Shown here: positions 1-6,505 of the stretch, in pieces
Layout of the letters: each line of letters begins with the position of its first letter
Numbering within the stretch: the stretch's first letter is position 1
Assembly: GCF_020217025.1 (NCBI RefSeq)
Contig: NZ_JAIWOF010000081.1
Location: 1 to 10,000 of the forward strand
DNA from: Flavobacterium sp.
Lineage (GTDB): Bacteria; Bacteroidota; Bacteroidia; Flavobacteriales; Flavobacteriaceae
Length of the DNA stretch: 10,000 bases
Direction: 5' to 3'
Notes under the pieces: model-generated
The model's database searches: none
What the model was told of the DNA's origin: nothing
The model's input: the letters and a program-made list of their open reading frames with translations, nothing else
Translations under genes and position numbers: made by a program

Positions 1-1383
1 ACCATATTCGTTATCGTACCAAACGTACATCACAATGTTTTTTCCGTCTCCAGAAACAATAGTTGCATTACTATCAAAAATAGCAGGAGCAGAAGTTCCT
101 ACGATGTCTGAAGATACTAACTCGTTGTTTAAAGAGTATTTAATTTGTTCTACAAGATCGCCTTCTAAAGCGTATTTTTTCATAATGTTATTTACTTCTT
201 CAATAGAAGTATTTTTTCCAACTTCTAAATTCAATACTACTAATGAACCGTTTGGAACTGGTACACGAATCGCGTTTGAAGTTAATTTTCCAGCTAATGC
301 AGGTAATGCTTTTGCAACAGCACTTCCGGCACCAGTTTCTGTAATAACCATGTTTAAAGCAGCAGCACGACCTCTACGGTATTTTTTGTGCATGTTATCT
401 ACTAAGTTTTGGTCATTTGTATAAGCGTGAATCGTTTCTAAATGTCCTTTAACCACACCTAAAGTATCTTCAACTGCTTTTAAAACTGGAGTAATGGCAT
501 TCGTTGTACAAGAAGCAGCCGAAAAAATATTTACTTCGTCTGGATTGTAATCTTCATGATTTACACCGTAAACGATATTTGGAACTCCTTTTCCAGGTGC
601 TGTTAATAAAACTTTATCAGCTCCTTTTGAAGTTAAATGGCGTTTTAATGCTTCTTCAGTTGTGAAAGCTCCTGTATTGTCGATTACTAATGCATCTTCA
701 ATTCCGTAAGCAGTATAATCAATTTCTTCTGGAGAATTAGCTGTAATGATGTGAACCGTTGTTCCATTAATTAACAAAGCATTGTTCTCTGGATCCGCAA
801 TAACCGAACCATTGAAATCACCGTGAACTGAATCATAACGCAATAACGAAGCTCTTTTTTCTAATAAAACAGCGTCGTTTTTATCTCTAGTTACAATTGC
901 TCTTAAACGTAATTGTTGTCCTTTTCCAATTTTCGACATCATTTCACGAGCTAATAAACGACCAATTCTACCAAATCCGTATAAAACCACGTCTTTTGGT
1001 TTAATTTCTTGATAGTTTTTCGCATTTTTTAATTTGTCGATAACAAATGCTTTGGCATCGTTGTATTTGTCGTCTTCTAAATGATATTCGTAAGTTAATT
1101 TTCCAATATCAATTCTTGAAGGTGGTAAATCTAAATCAACAATAGCGCTTGCAATTTCAACTGAGTCGAAAACGTTGATTGGTTTTCCAACGAAAGCACC
1201 AGCATATTCATGTAAATTGATGATTTCGCTTACGTTTTTGTCGATTAATTGATTGCGGAATAAAACCAATTCGATTGATTTATCATACCATAAATCACTA
1301 ATGATTTTAATGAATTCTACACCAGCTTTTCTTCTGTCTGCTTGAAAAGCTAATTCTTTTTCGTATAAAGAGATATTGCTCAT
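1..1383 (-). CDS. gap: Glyceraldehyde-3-phosphate dehydrogenase, long Bacteroidetes type, 3' end cut by window edge
   Basis: This cytoplasmic enzyme of glycolysis and gluconeogenesis oxidises glyceraldehyde 3-phosphate to 1,3-bisphosphoglycerate with NAD(P). Translation from the ATG at 1383 is open through all 461 visible codons and stops only at the window edge, after the family's C-terminal motif WYDNEYG, so about 20 residues are missing. The Rossmann glycine motif GFGRIGR is at residues 136-142. The active site SAASCTTN has catalytic Cys292, and His319 in IHAYT lies 27 residues later, the same spacing as Cys150/His177 in classical GAPDH. The first ~130 residues precede the usual N-terminus; such extended GAPDHs are known in Bacteroidetes and some proteobacteria. 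The acidic residue that normally ends the second beta strand and favours NAD is not evident (AIVTRD, 162-167), so cofactor preference cannot be read. The gene is monocistronic on its upstream side, with its own promoter. Confidence 0.97.
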   Translation of the reverse strand, partial: MSNISLYEKELAFQADRRKAGVEFIKIISDLWYDKSIELVLFRNQLIDKNVSEIINLHEYAGAFVGKPINVFDSVEIASAIVDLDLPPSRIDIGKLTYEYHLEDDKYNDAKAFVIDKLKNAKNYQEIKPKDVVLYGFGRIGRLLAREMMSKIGKGQQLRLRAIVTRDKNDAVLLEKRASLLRYDSVHGDFNGSVIADPENNALLINGTTVHIITANSPEEIDYTAYGIEDALVIDNTGAFTTEEALKRHLTSKGADKVLLTAPGKGVPNIVYGVNHEDYNPDEVNIFSAASCTTNAITPVLKAVEDTLGVVKGHLETIHAYTNDQNLVDNMHKKYRRGRAAALNMVITETGAGSAVAKALPALAGKLTSNAIRVPVPNGSLVVLNLEVGKNTSIEEVNNIMKKYALEGDLVEQIKYSLNNELVSSDIVGTSAPAIFDSNATIVSGDGKNIVMYVWYDNEYG

Positions 1384-1409
1384 GAAAATAAATGTGTTGT
1401 TTTGTGGTG

Positions 1410-1417
1410 CAAAAGTA
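1410..1417 (-). promoter_or_regulatory. Bacteroidetes -7 promoter box for gap
   Basis: TACTTTTG on the minus strand matches the TAnnTTTG box of the Bacteroidetes primary sigma factor. It would give a leader of about 20 bases before the gap ATG at 1383. At the usual 19-base spacing upstream there is TTA rather than the ideal -33 TTG. The start codon has an A-rich leader and no Shine-Dalgarno sequence. Confidence 0.7.
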
Positions 1418-1451
1418 TAGATTTCAATCGTTTTCGTAAAATTTTTTAACT

Positions 1452-1483
1452 AAAAAAACCAGACATTATTTTTGTCTGGTTTT
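1452..1483 (-). terminator. Rho-independent terminator of the htrA-type gene
   Basis: An 11-base-pair perfect stem joins 1455-1465 (AAAACCAGACA) and 1473-1483 (TGTCTGGTTTT) with a 7-base loop. Read on the minus strand, the stem runs into seven T residues (1458-1452). It begins 23 bases after the protease stop codon and separates that transcript from the gap promoter just downstream. Confidence 0.88.
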
Positions 1484-1506
1484 GAAGCTTACATATATAG
1501 GTTGTT

Positions 1507-2889
1507 TTACATGATAATGCTATACATTTGACCGTTTTTAGAAATGATTTGGTATCTCGCTTTCTGATTTTCTTTCTTAGCCAAATAGCTGGAAACCGTT
1601 TCCATGTCTTTTGCTTTCATTCCGTCGATACTAATAATTAAAGCGCCATCTAAAATATCATTGTATTCAGCGAATTCAGGATTATTTACTTTTTTAATCT
1701 TAATACCTTCTTTTACATTGAATTGTTTTTTGTCGGTGGCATCCAAATCTTCAAATTCAATTCCGTTGAATTCGTAATTTAGAATTTCTTTTTTGGTCAA
1801 CTTCACCGGAAGTGTTTTTTGTTTCCCATCGCGTAACACACTTACTTGAATGACATCGTTCGGACGTTTTGTATTGATGTAAGCAGATAATTCGGCAAAA
1901 CCATTGATTTTTTTATCATCCAATTGTACAATAATATCACCTTTAGTTAAACCAGCTTTTTCAGCGCCAGAATTTTTAGTTACCTTATTAATGTAGAATC
2001 CTTGTGTTTCTTTAATTCCTAATTCTTTTGCGTAGTTTGAATTCAATTCGCCCCCTTCAACTCCTAAAACACCGCGTTGTACGTTTCCAAATTGCATTAA
2101 ATCTTCGATGATTTTTCGTGTCAAATTCGATGGAACGGCAAATGAATATCCTGCATAACTACCTGTTGGAGAGGAAATCATCGTGTTAATTCCAATCAAT
2201 TCTCCACGAGTATTTACCAAAGCACCGCCACTATTTCCAGGATTTACAGCTGCATCCGTTTGAATGAAAGATTGAATTCCGTTGTTAGATAAATTTCTGG
2301 CTTTTGCTGAAACAATTCCAGCAGTAACAGTAGAATTCAAGTTGTATGGATTTCCAACTGCCAAAACCCATTCACCTACTTTAATCGCATCAGAATCTCC
2401 AAAAACTACATAAGGTAATTTTTCATCGGCTTCTACTTTTAAAAGGGCAACGTCCATTTTTGAATCGGTTCCAACCAATTTGGCTTTGTACGATTTATTA
2501 TTGTTAAGTGTAACTTCTAACTCAGTTGCATCTTGAATCACGTGATTGTTGGTTACGATGTAACCATCTTCGGTAATGATAACTCCAGAACCTGTTCCAA
2601 TTTGCGTTTGCTCTCTTTGTCCTTGATAACCATAGAAAAACTCCATTAATGGATTGCTAGGAACTTTAGAAACACTCACATTTTTTACGTGAACAACAGC
2701 ATGAACTGTGTTTTCGGCTGCTGCTGTAAAGTCAATATTTTCAGCACCTAAATTTACATTTTTAGCATAATTAGGTGATGCAAGGGTAATTTTACTTGCA
2801 TTATTCGGTTCTAAAAAGAATTTGTAAGCGCCTAATGTTACGGCACCACTTAATAAAGAAACCGCGAATAAACTTCCAAATTTTTTCAT
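1507..2889 (-). CDS. HtrA/DegP/DegQ-type trypsin-like serine protease with PDZ domains
   Basis: This is an envelope quality-control protease that degrades or refolds misfolded exported proteins. Numbered from the ATG at 2889 (460 aa), a basic N-terminus and hydrophobic segment at residues 4-22 act as signal peptide or membrane anchor. The trypsin-like domain spans roughly 60-265, with catalytic triad His116 (TNNHVI), Asp146 (KMDVALL) and Ser220 (NPGNSGG). A first PDZ domain lies at about 272-366. A second, poorly conserved PDZ-like region occupies about 374-460. An in-frame GTG at 2910 would add seven residues, but the best promoter places the transcript start at about 2906-2908, so the ATG is preferred. 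The gene has its own terminator and is divergent from dapF. It belongs to the Do family; DegP and DegQ cannot be told apart here, so no symbol is given. Confidence 0.95.
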   Translation of the reverse strand: MKKFGSLFAVSLLSGAVTLGAYKFFLEPNNASKITLASPNYAKNVNLGAENIDFTAAAENTVHAVVHVKNVSVSKVPSNPLMEFFYGYQGQREQTQIGTGSGVIITEDGYIVTNNHVIQDATELEVTLNNNKSYKAKLVGTDSKMDVALLKVEADEKLPYVVFGDSDAIKVGEWVLAVGNPYNLNSTVTAGIVSAKARNLSNNGIQSFIQTDAAVNPGNSGGALVNTRGELIGINTMISSPTGSYAGYSFAVPSNLTRKIIEDLMQFGNVQRGVLGVEGGELNSNYAKELGIKETQGFYINKVTKNSGAEKAGLTKGDIIVQLDDKKINGFAELSAYINTKRPNDVIQVSVLRDGKQKTLPVKLTKKEILNYEFNGIEFEDLDATDKKQFNVKEGIKIKKVNNPEFAEYNDILDGALIISIDGMKAKDMETVSSYLAKKENQKARYQIISKNGQMYSIIM

Positions 2890-2911
2890 CTTTTTTAAAT
2901 TTTTGTTCACT

Positions 2912-2919
2912 CAAAATTA
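2912..2919 (-). promoter_or_regulatory. -7 promoter box for the HtrA-type protease
   Basis: TAATTTTG on the minus strand is an exact TAnnTTTG match. A TTG at 2937-2935 lies 15 bases upstream, shorter than the usual ~19. Transcription would begin near 2906-2908, at or past the GTG at 2910, which argues for translation from the ATG at 2889. Confidence 0.6.
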
Positions 2920-2989
2920 TAACAAAAAATATTCCAAAAAACCACTTTAACGCTCGATTAACAATGTTTAACATCTTATTAATAATTCG

Positions 2990-2997
2990 TACTTTTG
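2990..2997 (+). promoter_or_regulatory. -7 promoter box for the dapF operon
   Basis: TACTTTTG matches TAnnTTTG exactly and lies 17 bases before the dapF ATG, giving a leader of only about 13 bases. At the -33 spacing there is TTA. A palindrome ATGTTTAACAT (2964-2974) overlaps that -33 position. Confidence 0.7.
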
Positions 2998-3014
2998 TAT
3001 AAATTAATAAGACG

Positions 3015-3803
3015 ATGCAACTTACCTTTTATAAATATCAAGGGACTGGAAACGATTTTGTCATGGTTGACAATCGAACAGAATTTTTCCCAAAAGACAA
3101 CACCGAACTCATCGAAAAATTGTGTGACAGAAGATTTGGTATAGGTGCTGATGGCTTGATTTTGCTAGAAAACCATTCGGAATATGATTTTAAAATGGTC
3201 TATTATAATTCCGATGGTAATGAAAGTTCGATGTGTGGAAATGGTGGTAGATGCCTAGTTGCTTTTGCGAAACAAATGGGCGTTATCGAAAATAAAGCCA
3301 AGTTTGAAGCAGTAGATGGATACCATTATGCAACGATTGATACGAACGGAATTGTAGCGCTTCAAATGAAAGATATTGATACAGTAAATCAACATGAAGA
3401 TTACACTTTTTTAAATACGGGTTCTCCTCATCATGTGCAATTGGTGGATAATTTAGTAGAATTAGACATTAAGACGGAAGGTGCTAAAATTCGTTATTCC
3501 GATTTGTATGGAAAAGCAGGAAGTAATGTCAATTTTGTGTATCAATTAGCCAGTGACATTTTTGCAGTTCGTACATATGAGCGCGGCGTTGAAGATGAAA
3601 CTTTGTCTTGTGGAACAGGAGTAACAGCGGTTGCTATCGCGATGCATCGAACTGGAAAAACAAACAACAATATCATAGATTTAAACGTAGAAGGCGGAAA
3701 ATTAAAAGTACAATTTGATGTAGATAACGGAAAATACACTAACGTTTTCTTAATCGGACCAGCAACTTTTGTTTTTGAAGGGAAAATCAATTTAGATTTT
3801 TGA
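3015..3803 (+). CDS. dapF: Diaminopimelate epimerase
   Basis: This cytoplasmic enzyme interconverts LL- and meso-2,6-diaminopimelate, the last step before meso-DAP enters peptidoglycan or is decarboxylated to lysine. At 262 aa it is close to the usual family length. The N-terminal motif GTGNDF is at residues 10-15. The two catalytic cysteines of this PLP-independent racemase fold are both present: Cys74 in SSMCGNGGRC and Cys199 in ETLSCGTG. The substrate-binding stretch TYERGVEDET precedes the second one. The ATG start follows an A/T-rich leader with a good -7 box. It is the first gene of a run of closely spaced plus-strand genes, 26 bases before the acetyltransferase. Its neighbours mltG and a transglycosylase-like gene share the peptidoglycan theme. 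Confidence 0.97.
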   Translation: MQLTFYKYQGTGNDFVMVDNRTEFFPKDNTELIEKLCDRRFGIGADGLILLENHSEYDFKMVYYNSDGNESSMCGNGGRCLVAFAKQMGVIENKAKFEAVDGYHYATIDTNGIVALQMKDIDTVNQHEDYTFLNTGSPHHVQLVDNLVELDIKTEGAKIRYSDLYGKAGSNVNFVYQLASDIFAVRTYERGVEDETLSCGTGVTAVAIAMHRTGKTNNNIIDLNVEGGKLKVQFDVDNGKYTNVFLIGPATFVFEGKINLDF

Positions 3804-3829
3804 ACTTGTAATTGAACTTGAACTAGAAA

Positions 3830-4360
3830 ATGATAACACTAAAAGGAACTAACATCTACCTACGCGCACTAGAACCTGAAGATTTAGAGTTTATCTACAA
3901 AATAGAAAACAACGAATCGGTTTGGGAAGTTAGCAACACGCAAACACCATACAGTCGATTTTTGATTCGTCAGTATTTAGAAAATGCGCATCAGGATATC
4001 TACGAAGCCAAACAATTGCGCCTAGCTATTTGCTTAAATGATACATTCGAAGCAGTAGGTTTAATCGATTTGTTTGATTTTGATCCTAGAAATAATAGAG
4101 CAGGAGTTGGGATTGTAATTTCAAGTGAAACCAATAGAAATTCAGGAATGGGTTCAGAGGCTTTACAACTTGTTATCAATTATGCATTCAATCAATTGCA
4201 ATTGCATCAATTATATGCAAATATTGGTTCAAAAAATGAAATTAGTATTTCCCTTTTTACTAAATTTGGCTTTCAAAAAATCGGAGTAAAAAAAGATTGG
4301 AATAAAATCAACAATCAATACGAAGATGAAATGTTGTATCAATTAATCAATCACATTTAA
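3830..4360 (+). CDS. GNAT-family N-acetyltransferase (RimJ/RimL-like)
   Basis: A 176-residue protein with the GNAT fold, which transfers acetyl from acetyl-CoA to an amine. The opening (LKGTNIYLRALEPEDLEFIY) is the typical start of RimJ/RimL-like members. The acetyl-CoA pyrophosphate loop is seen as RNSGMG at residues 103-108, followed by a helix (SEALQLVINYAF). The later motif N..S..LF.KFGF (136-148) is the usual motif-B region. The substrate cannot be read from sequence: ribosomal protein N-termini, polyamines or small molecules are all possible. It lies between dapF and mltG, 12 bases before the latter and in the same reading frame, so it is probably in the same operon. A cell-wall role is only guilt by association. 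Confidence 0.9.
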   Translation: MITLKGTNIYLRALEPEDLEFIYKIENNESVWEVSNTQTPYSRFLIRQYLENAHQDIYEAKQLRLAICLNDTFEAVGLIDLFDFDPRNNRAGVGIVISSETNRNSGMGSEALQLVINYAFNQLQLHQLYANIGSKNEISISLFTKFGFQKIGVKKDWNKINNQYEDEMLYQLINHI

Positions 4361-4372
4361 AAAATAACCCCC

Positions 4373-5413
4373 TTGAACGTAAAAAAACTAATTTCAATAA
4401 TCGCTGTTGCTGGAATTGTAGTTGCAACTGCAGTTGGTGTTTATGTCTATTTCAAAGCTTTTACACCTAATACTCAATTTTCACAAGACGAAGTTTATGT
4501 TTATATTCCTTCGAATTCAACTTATGAACAAGTAGTTGAAATTGTAAAACCGCTTGTGAAAGATTTTGAAAAATTTGATTTCGTAGCTACATCAAGAAAT
4601 TATAGTACGAATGTAAAAGCCGGAAAATTTCTTTTCAAAAAAGACATGACGAGTTTTGATATGGTAAGAAGTTTGCGTTTAAATGTTCCCGTGAAGGTTG
4701 CGTTTAATAATCAAGAAACATTAGGAAAGTTAGTGCAACGTTTGGCAACTCAATTAGAACCTGATAGTTTAAAATTAGAAGTAGCTTTTACTAATACGCC
4801 ATTTTTAGAAGAAAACGGATTAACAGAAGAAACTATCTTGGCACTTTTTATTCCAAATACATACGAGTTCTATTGGAATACTCCAGCAGACAAAATCGCT
4901 CAAAAATTAGCAAAAGAATACCGTATTTTCTGGAATAAGGAACGTACGGAAAAAGCAAAAACGTTAGGATTAACTCCAATTCAAGTGTATACCTTAGCAT
5001 CAATTGTACATAAAGAAACAGCTAAAGTAGATGAAAGACCAACAGTAGCTGGTGTTTATTTAAACCGTTTAAAACAAGATATGCCACTTCAGGCTGACCC
5101 AACTGTCATTTTTGCAATTAAAAAACGTTCGGGTAATTTTGACCAAGAAATTAAACGCGTTTTCTTTAATGATTTGCGAATTAATTCTCCTTACAATACT
5201 TACATCAACAAAGGGTTGCCTCCTGGACCAATTGCTATGCCAGATGTTTCGGCTATCGATGCGGTTTTAAATGCTGAAAAACACGATTATATTTATTTCT
5301 GTGCCAATCCAGACAAACCGGGTTATCACGCTTTTGCATCAAGTTACGAAGCGCACCAAGTGAATGCTAAAAAATATGCAGATTGGGTGACGAAGTTAGG
5401 AATTGATCGTTAA
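4373..5413 (+). CDS. mltG: Endolytic murein transglycosylase MltG (YceG-like)
   Basis: An inner-membrane enzyme that cleaves nascent peptidoglycan strands, probably setting glycan length by releasing chains from the polymerase. It is 346 aa, close to the E. coli protein. One transmembrane helix lies at residues 6-28, with the rest in the periplasm. The YceG catalytic region begins at LASIVHKET, where Glu215 matches the catalytic glutamate of MltG (E. coli Glu218). It continues through GVYLNRL, LQADPTV, SPYNTY and GLPPGPIAMP (281-290), all family signatures. The start is TTG: the upstream neighbour's stop codon at 4358 is in the same frame, no ATG or GTG lies between, and the first internal Met is residue 92, beyond the membrane helix. 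The product was formerly annotated as aminodeoxychorismate lyase. Confidence 0.95.
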   Translation: MNVKKLISIIAVAGIVVATAVGVYVYFKAFTPNTQFSQDEVYVYIPSNSTYEQVVEIVKPLVKDFEKFDFVATSRNYSTNVKAGKFLFKKDMTSFDMVRSLRLNVPVKVAFNNQETLGKLVQRLATQLEPDSLKLEVAFTNTPFLEENGLTEETILALFIPNTYEFYWNTPADKIAQKLAKEYRIFWNKERTEKAKTLGLTPIQVYTLASIVHKETAKVDERPTVAGVYLNRLKQDMPLQADPTVIFAIKKRSGNFDQEIKRVFFNDLRINSPYNTYINKGLPPGPIAMPDVSAIDAVLNAEKHDYIYFCANPDKPGYHAFASSYEAHQVNAKKYADWVTKLGIDR

Positions 5414-5425
5414 TTTTTGGAGCGA

Positions 5426-6409
5426 ATGGCTTGGGCTTTATCAGTAAACCATTTTCCTGCTTTCCATTTCAATCTATGCTTTCAGCATAGGATTTTCATT
5501 TCAATCAGGGCTAGTTGGCTATTCGTTTTTCTGTTTGTATCTGTTTTTTCTCAGGCGCAATCGGATATCAATTCTTTTTTAAAACCTTCTGACACACTAA
5601 ATAAGTCTAGACGAACTGGAGTTTACATTGGCGAATCCGCTGCTTTGGGTGCTACTTTAATTGGTTTAAATCAAATTTGGTATAAATATTATCCACAAAC
5701 TAATTTCCATTTCATCAATGATAATAAGCAGTGGTTACAAATGGATAAACTGGGCCATATGTATTCAACCTATCATTTAGGTAGAGTAGGTGCAGAAATG
5801 TTGCAATGGAGTGGCGCGTCCAAAAAAGAACAATTAATTTATGGATCTACTCTTGGATTAGGATTTTTAACGGTAGTTGAGGTTTTTGATGGTTTTTCAC
5901 AAGAATGGGGTGCATCTTCTGGTGATATAATTGCCAATGTTTCCGGAACAGCGCTTTATGTATCGCAAGAATTACTTTGGAAAGAGCAACGTATCACACC
6001 CAAATTTTCATTTCATCAAACTAAATTTGCATCGCAACGTCCAGAAACATTAGGCGCTTCTCTAAACGAACAAATTTTGAAAGATTATAATGGTCAAACG
6101 TATTGGTTGTCATTTAACGTTCATTCGTTCACAAAAGATAAGTTTGTTCCTAAGTGGTTAAACCTTGCAATTGGCTATGGTGGAGAAGGAATGCTGTACG
6201 GAAAAGATGCCGAAGCAATAGAAAATGGAATCATTCAAAACCCATATCGTCAATTTTATCTGAGTTTGGATGTAAACTTAACGAAAATTACTACAAAATC
6301 ACACTTTTTAAAGACTCTTTTTTCGGTTTTTAACACAATAAAAATTCCTGCACCTACTTTGCAATACGATGAGTATAACGGACTTAAAGCGCACTTCATC
6401 TACTTTTAG
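5426..6409 (+). CDS. DUF2279-family exported protein, N-terminus overlapping a repeat element
   Basis: A Bacteroidetes protein of unknown function whose core matches, from memory, the DUF2279 (YfiM-like) family. Numbered from the ATG at 5426 (327 aa), residues 1-30 are unusual (rich in Phe, His and Trp) and residues 11-29 are encoded by the palindromic repeat. A hydrophobic stretch at 31-42 followed by SQAQ makes a plausible signal peptide with cleavage after Ala44. The conserved core has MDKLGHMYSTYHLGR at about 106-120, with possible functional Asp and His. It continues with VFDGFSQEWGASSGD at about 153-167 and a short hydrophobic segment (IIANVSGTALYV). The C-terminal half has alternating polar and aromatic residues as in outer-membrane or periplasmic strands. 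A TTG at 5417 is an alternative start; no ATG, GTG or TTG occurs in frame between the repeat and the hydrophobic segment. It lies 12 bases after mltG, probably in the same operon. Confidence 0.85.
   Translation: MAWALSVNHFPAFHFNLCFQHRIFISIRASWLFVFLFVSVFSQAQSDINSFLKPSDTLNKSRRTGVYIGESAALGATLIGLNQIWYKYYPQTNFHFINDNKQWLQMDKLGHMYSTYHLGRVGAEMLQWSGASKKEQLIYGSTLGLGFLTVVEVFDGFSQEWGASSGDIIANVSGTALYVSQELLWKEQRITPKFSFHQTKFASQRPETLGASLNEQILKDYNGQTYWLSFNVHSFTKDKFVPKWLNLAIGYGGEGMLYGKDAEAIENGIIQNPYRQFYLSLDVNLTKITTKSHFLKTLFSVFNTIKIPAPTLQYDEYNGLKAHFIYF
5456..5513. repeat. Short palindromic repeat element, REP-like, inside the DUF2279 5' coding region
   Basis: The core is a perfect hairpin CTATGCT-TTC-AGCATAG (5474-5490), extended by AATC/GATT arms around one unpaired base. 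It is flanked by a 10-base direct repeat CATTTCAATC at 5465-5474 and 5497-5506. The outer ends CCTG (5456) and CAGG (5506-5509) are complementary. From memory, elements with ends like CCTGCTTTCC...CAATC and GGATTTTC...CAATCAGGGCTA recur between genes in Flavobacterium genomes; this was not checked here. The upstream stretch from about 5414 (TTTTTGGAGC) may belong to the same element. There is only one copy in this window. Confidence 0.55.
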
Positions 6410-6451
6410 GAATTATTAACATGCTGTAAATCAATATTGTAATTTTTTTTG

Positions 6452-6459
6452 TATATTTG
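6452..6459 (+). promoter_or_regulatory. -7 promoter box for the transglycosylase-like gene
   Basis: TATATTTG is an exact TAnnTTTG match, 46 bases before the ATG at 6506. Transcription would begin near 6464, giving a leader of about 40 bases, longer than the others in this window. No TTG is seen at the standard -33 spacing; the nearest (6437-6439) is 12 bases upstream. Confidence 0.6.
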
Positions 6460-6505
6460 CATCGGTAATTTCAGATGGGTGACAGACGCTGAGAAATAAC
6501 AATTC

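Noticed and set aside
35..424. Open frame on the plus strand inside gap
   Set aside because: It is antisense to strongly conserved GAPDH sequence including residues around the catalytic His319; the encoded sequence has no recognisable motif.
2796..3002. Open frame on the plus strand across the htrA-dapF gap
   Set aside because: It overlaps the start and promoter of the protease gene and the dapF promoter, with no recognisable protein features.
3542..3790. Open frame antisense to dapF
   Set aside because: It mirrors the conserved Cys199 region of DapF on the other strand and has no independent support.
3801..3824. Repeated TGAACTTG / TTGAAC units between dapF and the acetyltransferase gene
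   Set aside because: There are only two to three imperfect short units in a 26-base spacer that includes the dapF stop; too small to call a repeat element.
5474..5490. Hairpin after mltG as a possible terminator
   Set aside because: The stem is not followed by a T run on either strand, and it lies within the open DUF2279 frame; it fits a repeat element better.
5689..5697. Perfect DnaA box TTATCCACA on the plus strand
   Set aside because: It is a single copy inside the DUF2279 coding region, with no cluster of boxes and no AT-rich unwinding region beside it. A single 9-base match in 10 kb of AT-rich DNA is weak evidence, so it is not called an origin.
6475..6500. GGGTGAC...GCTGAGA in the leader of the transglycosylase-like gene, resembling the 5' half of a TPP riboswitch
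   Set aside because: The second half of the aptamer (the ACC...GATAATGCCAGCG part) is absent, the leader is only about 40 bases, and the downstream gene has no link to thiamine.
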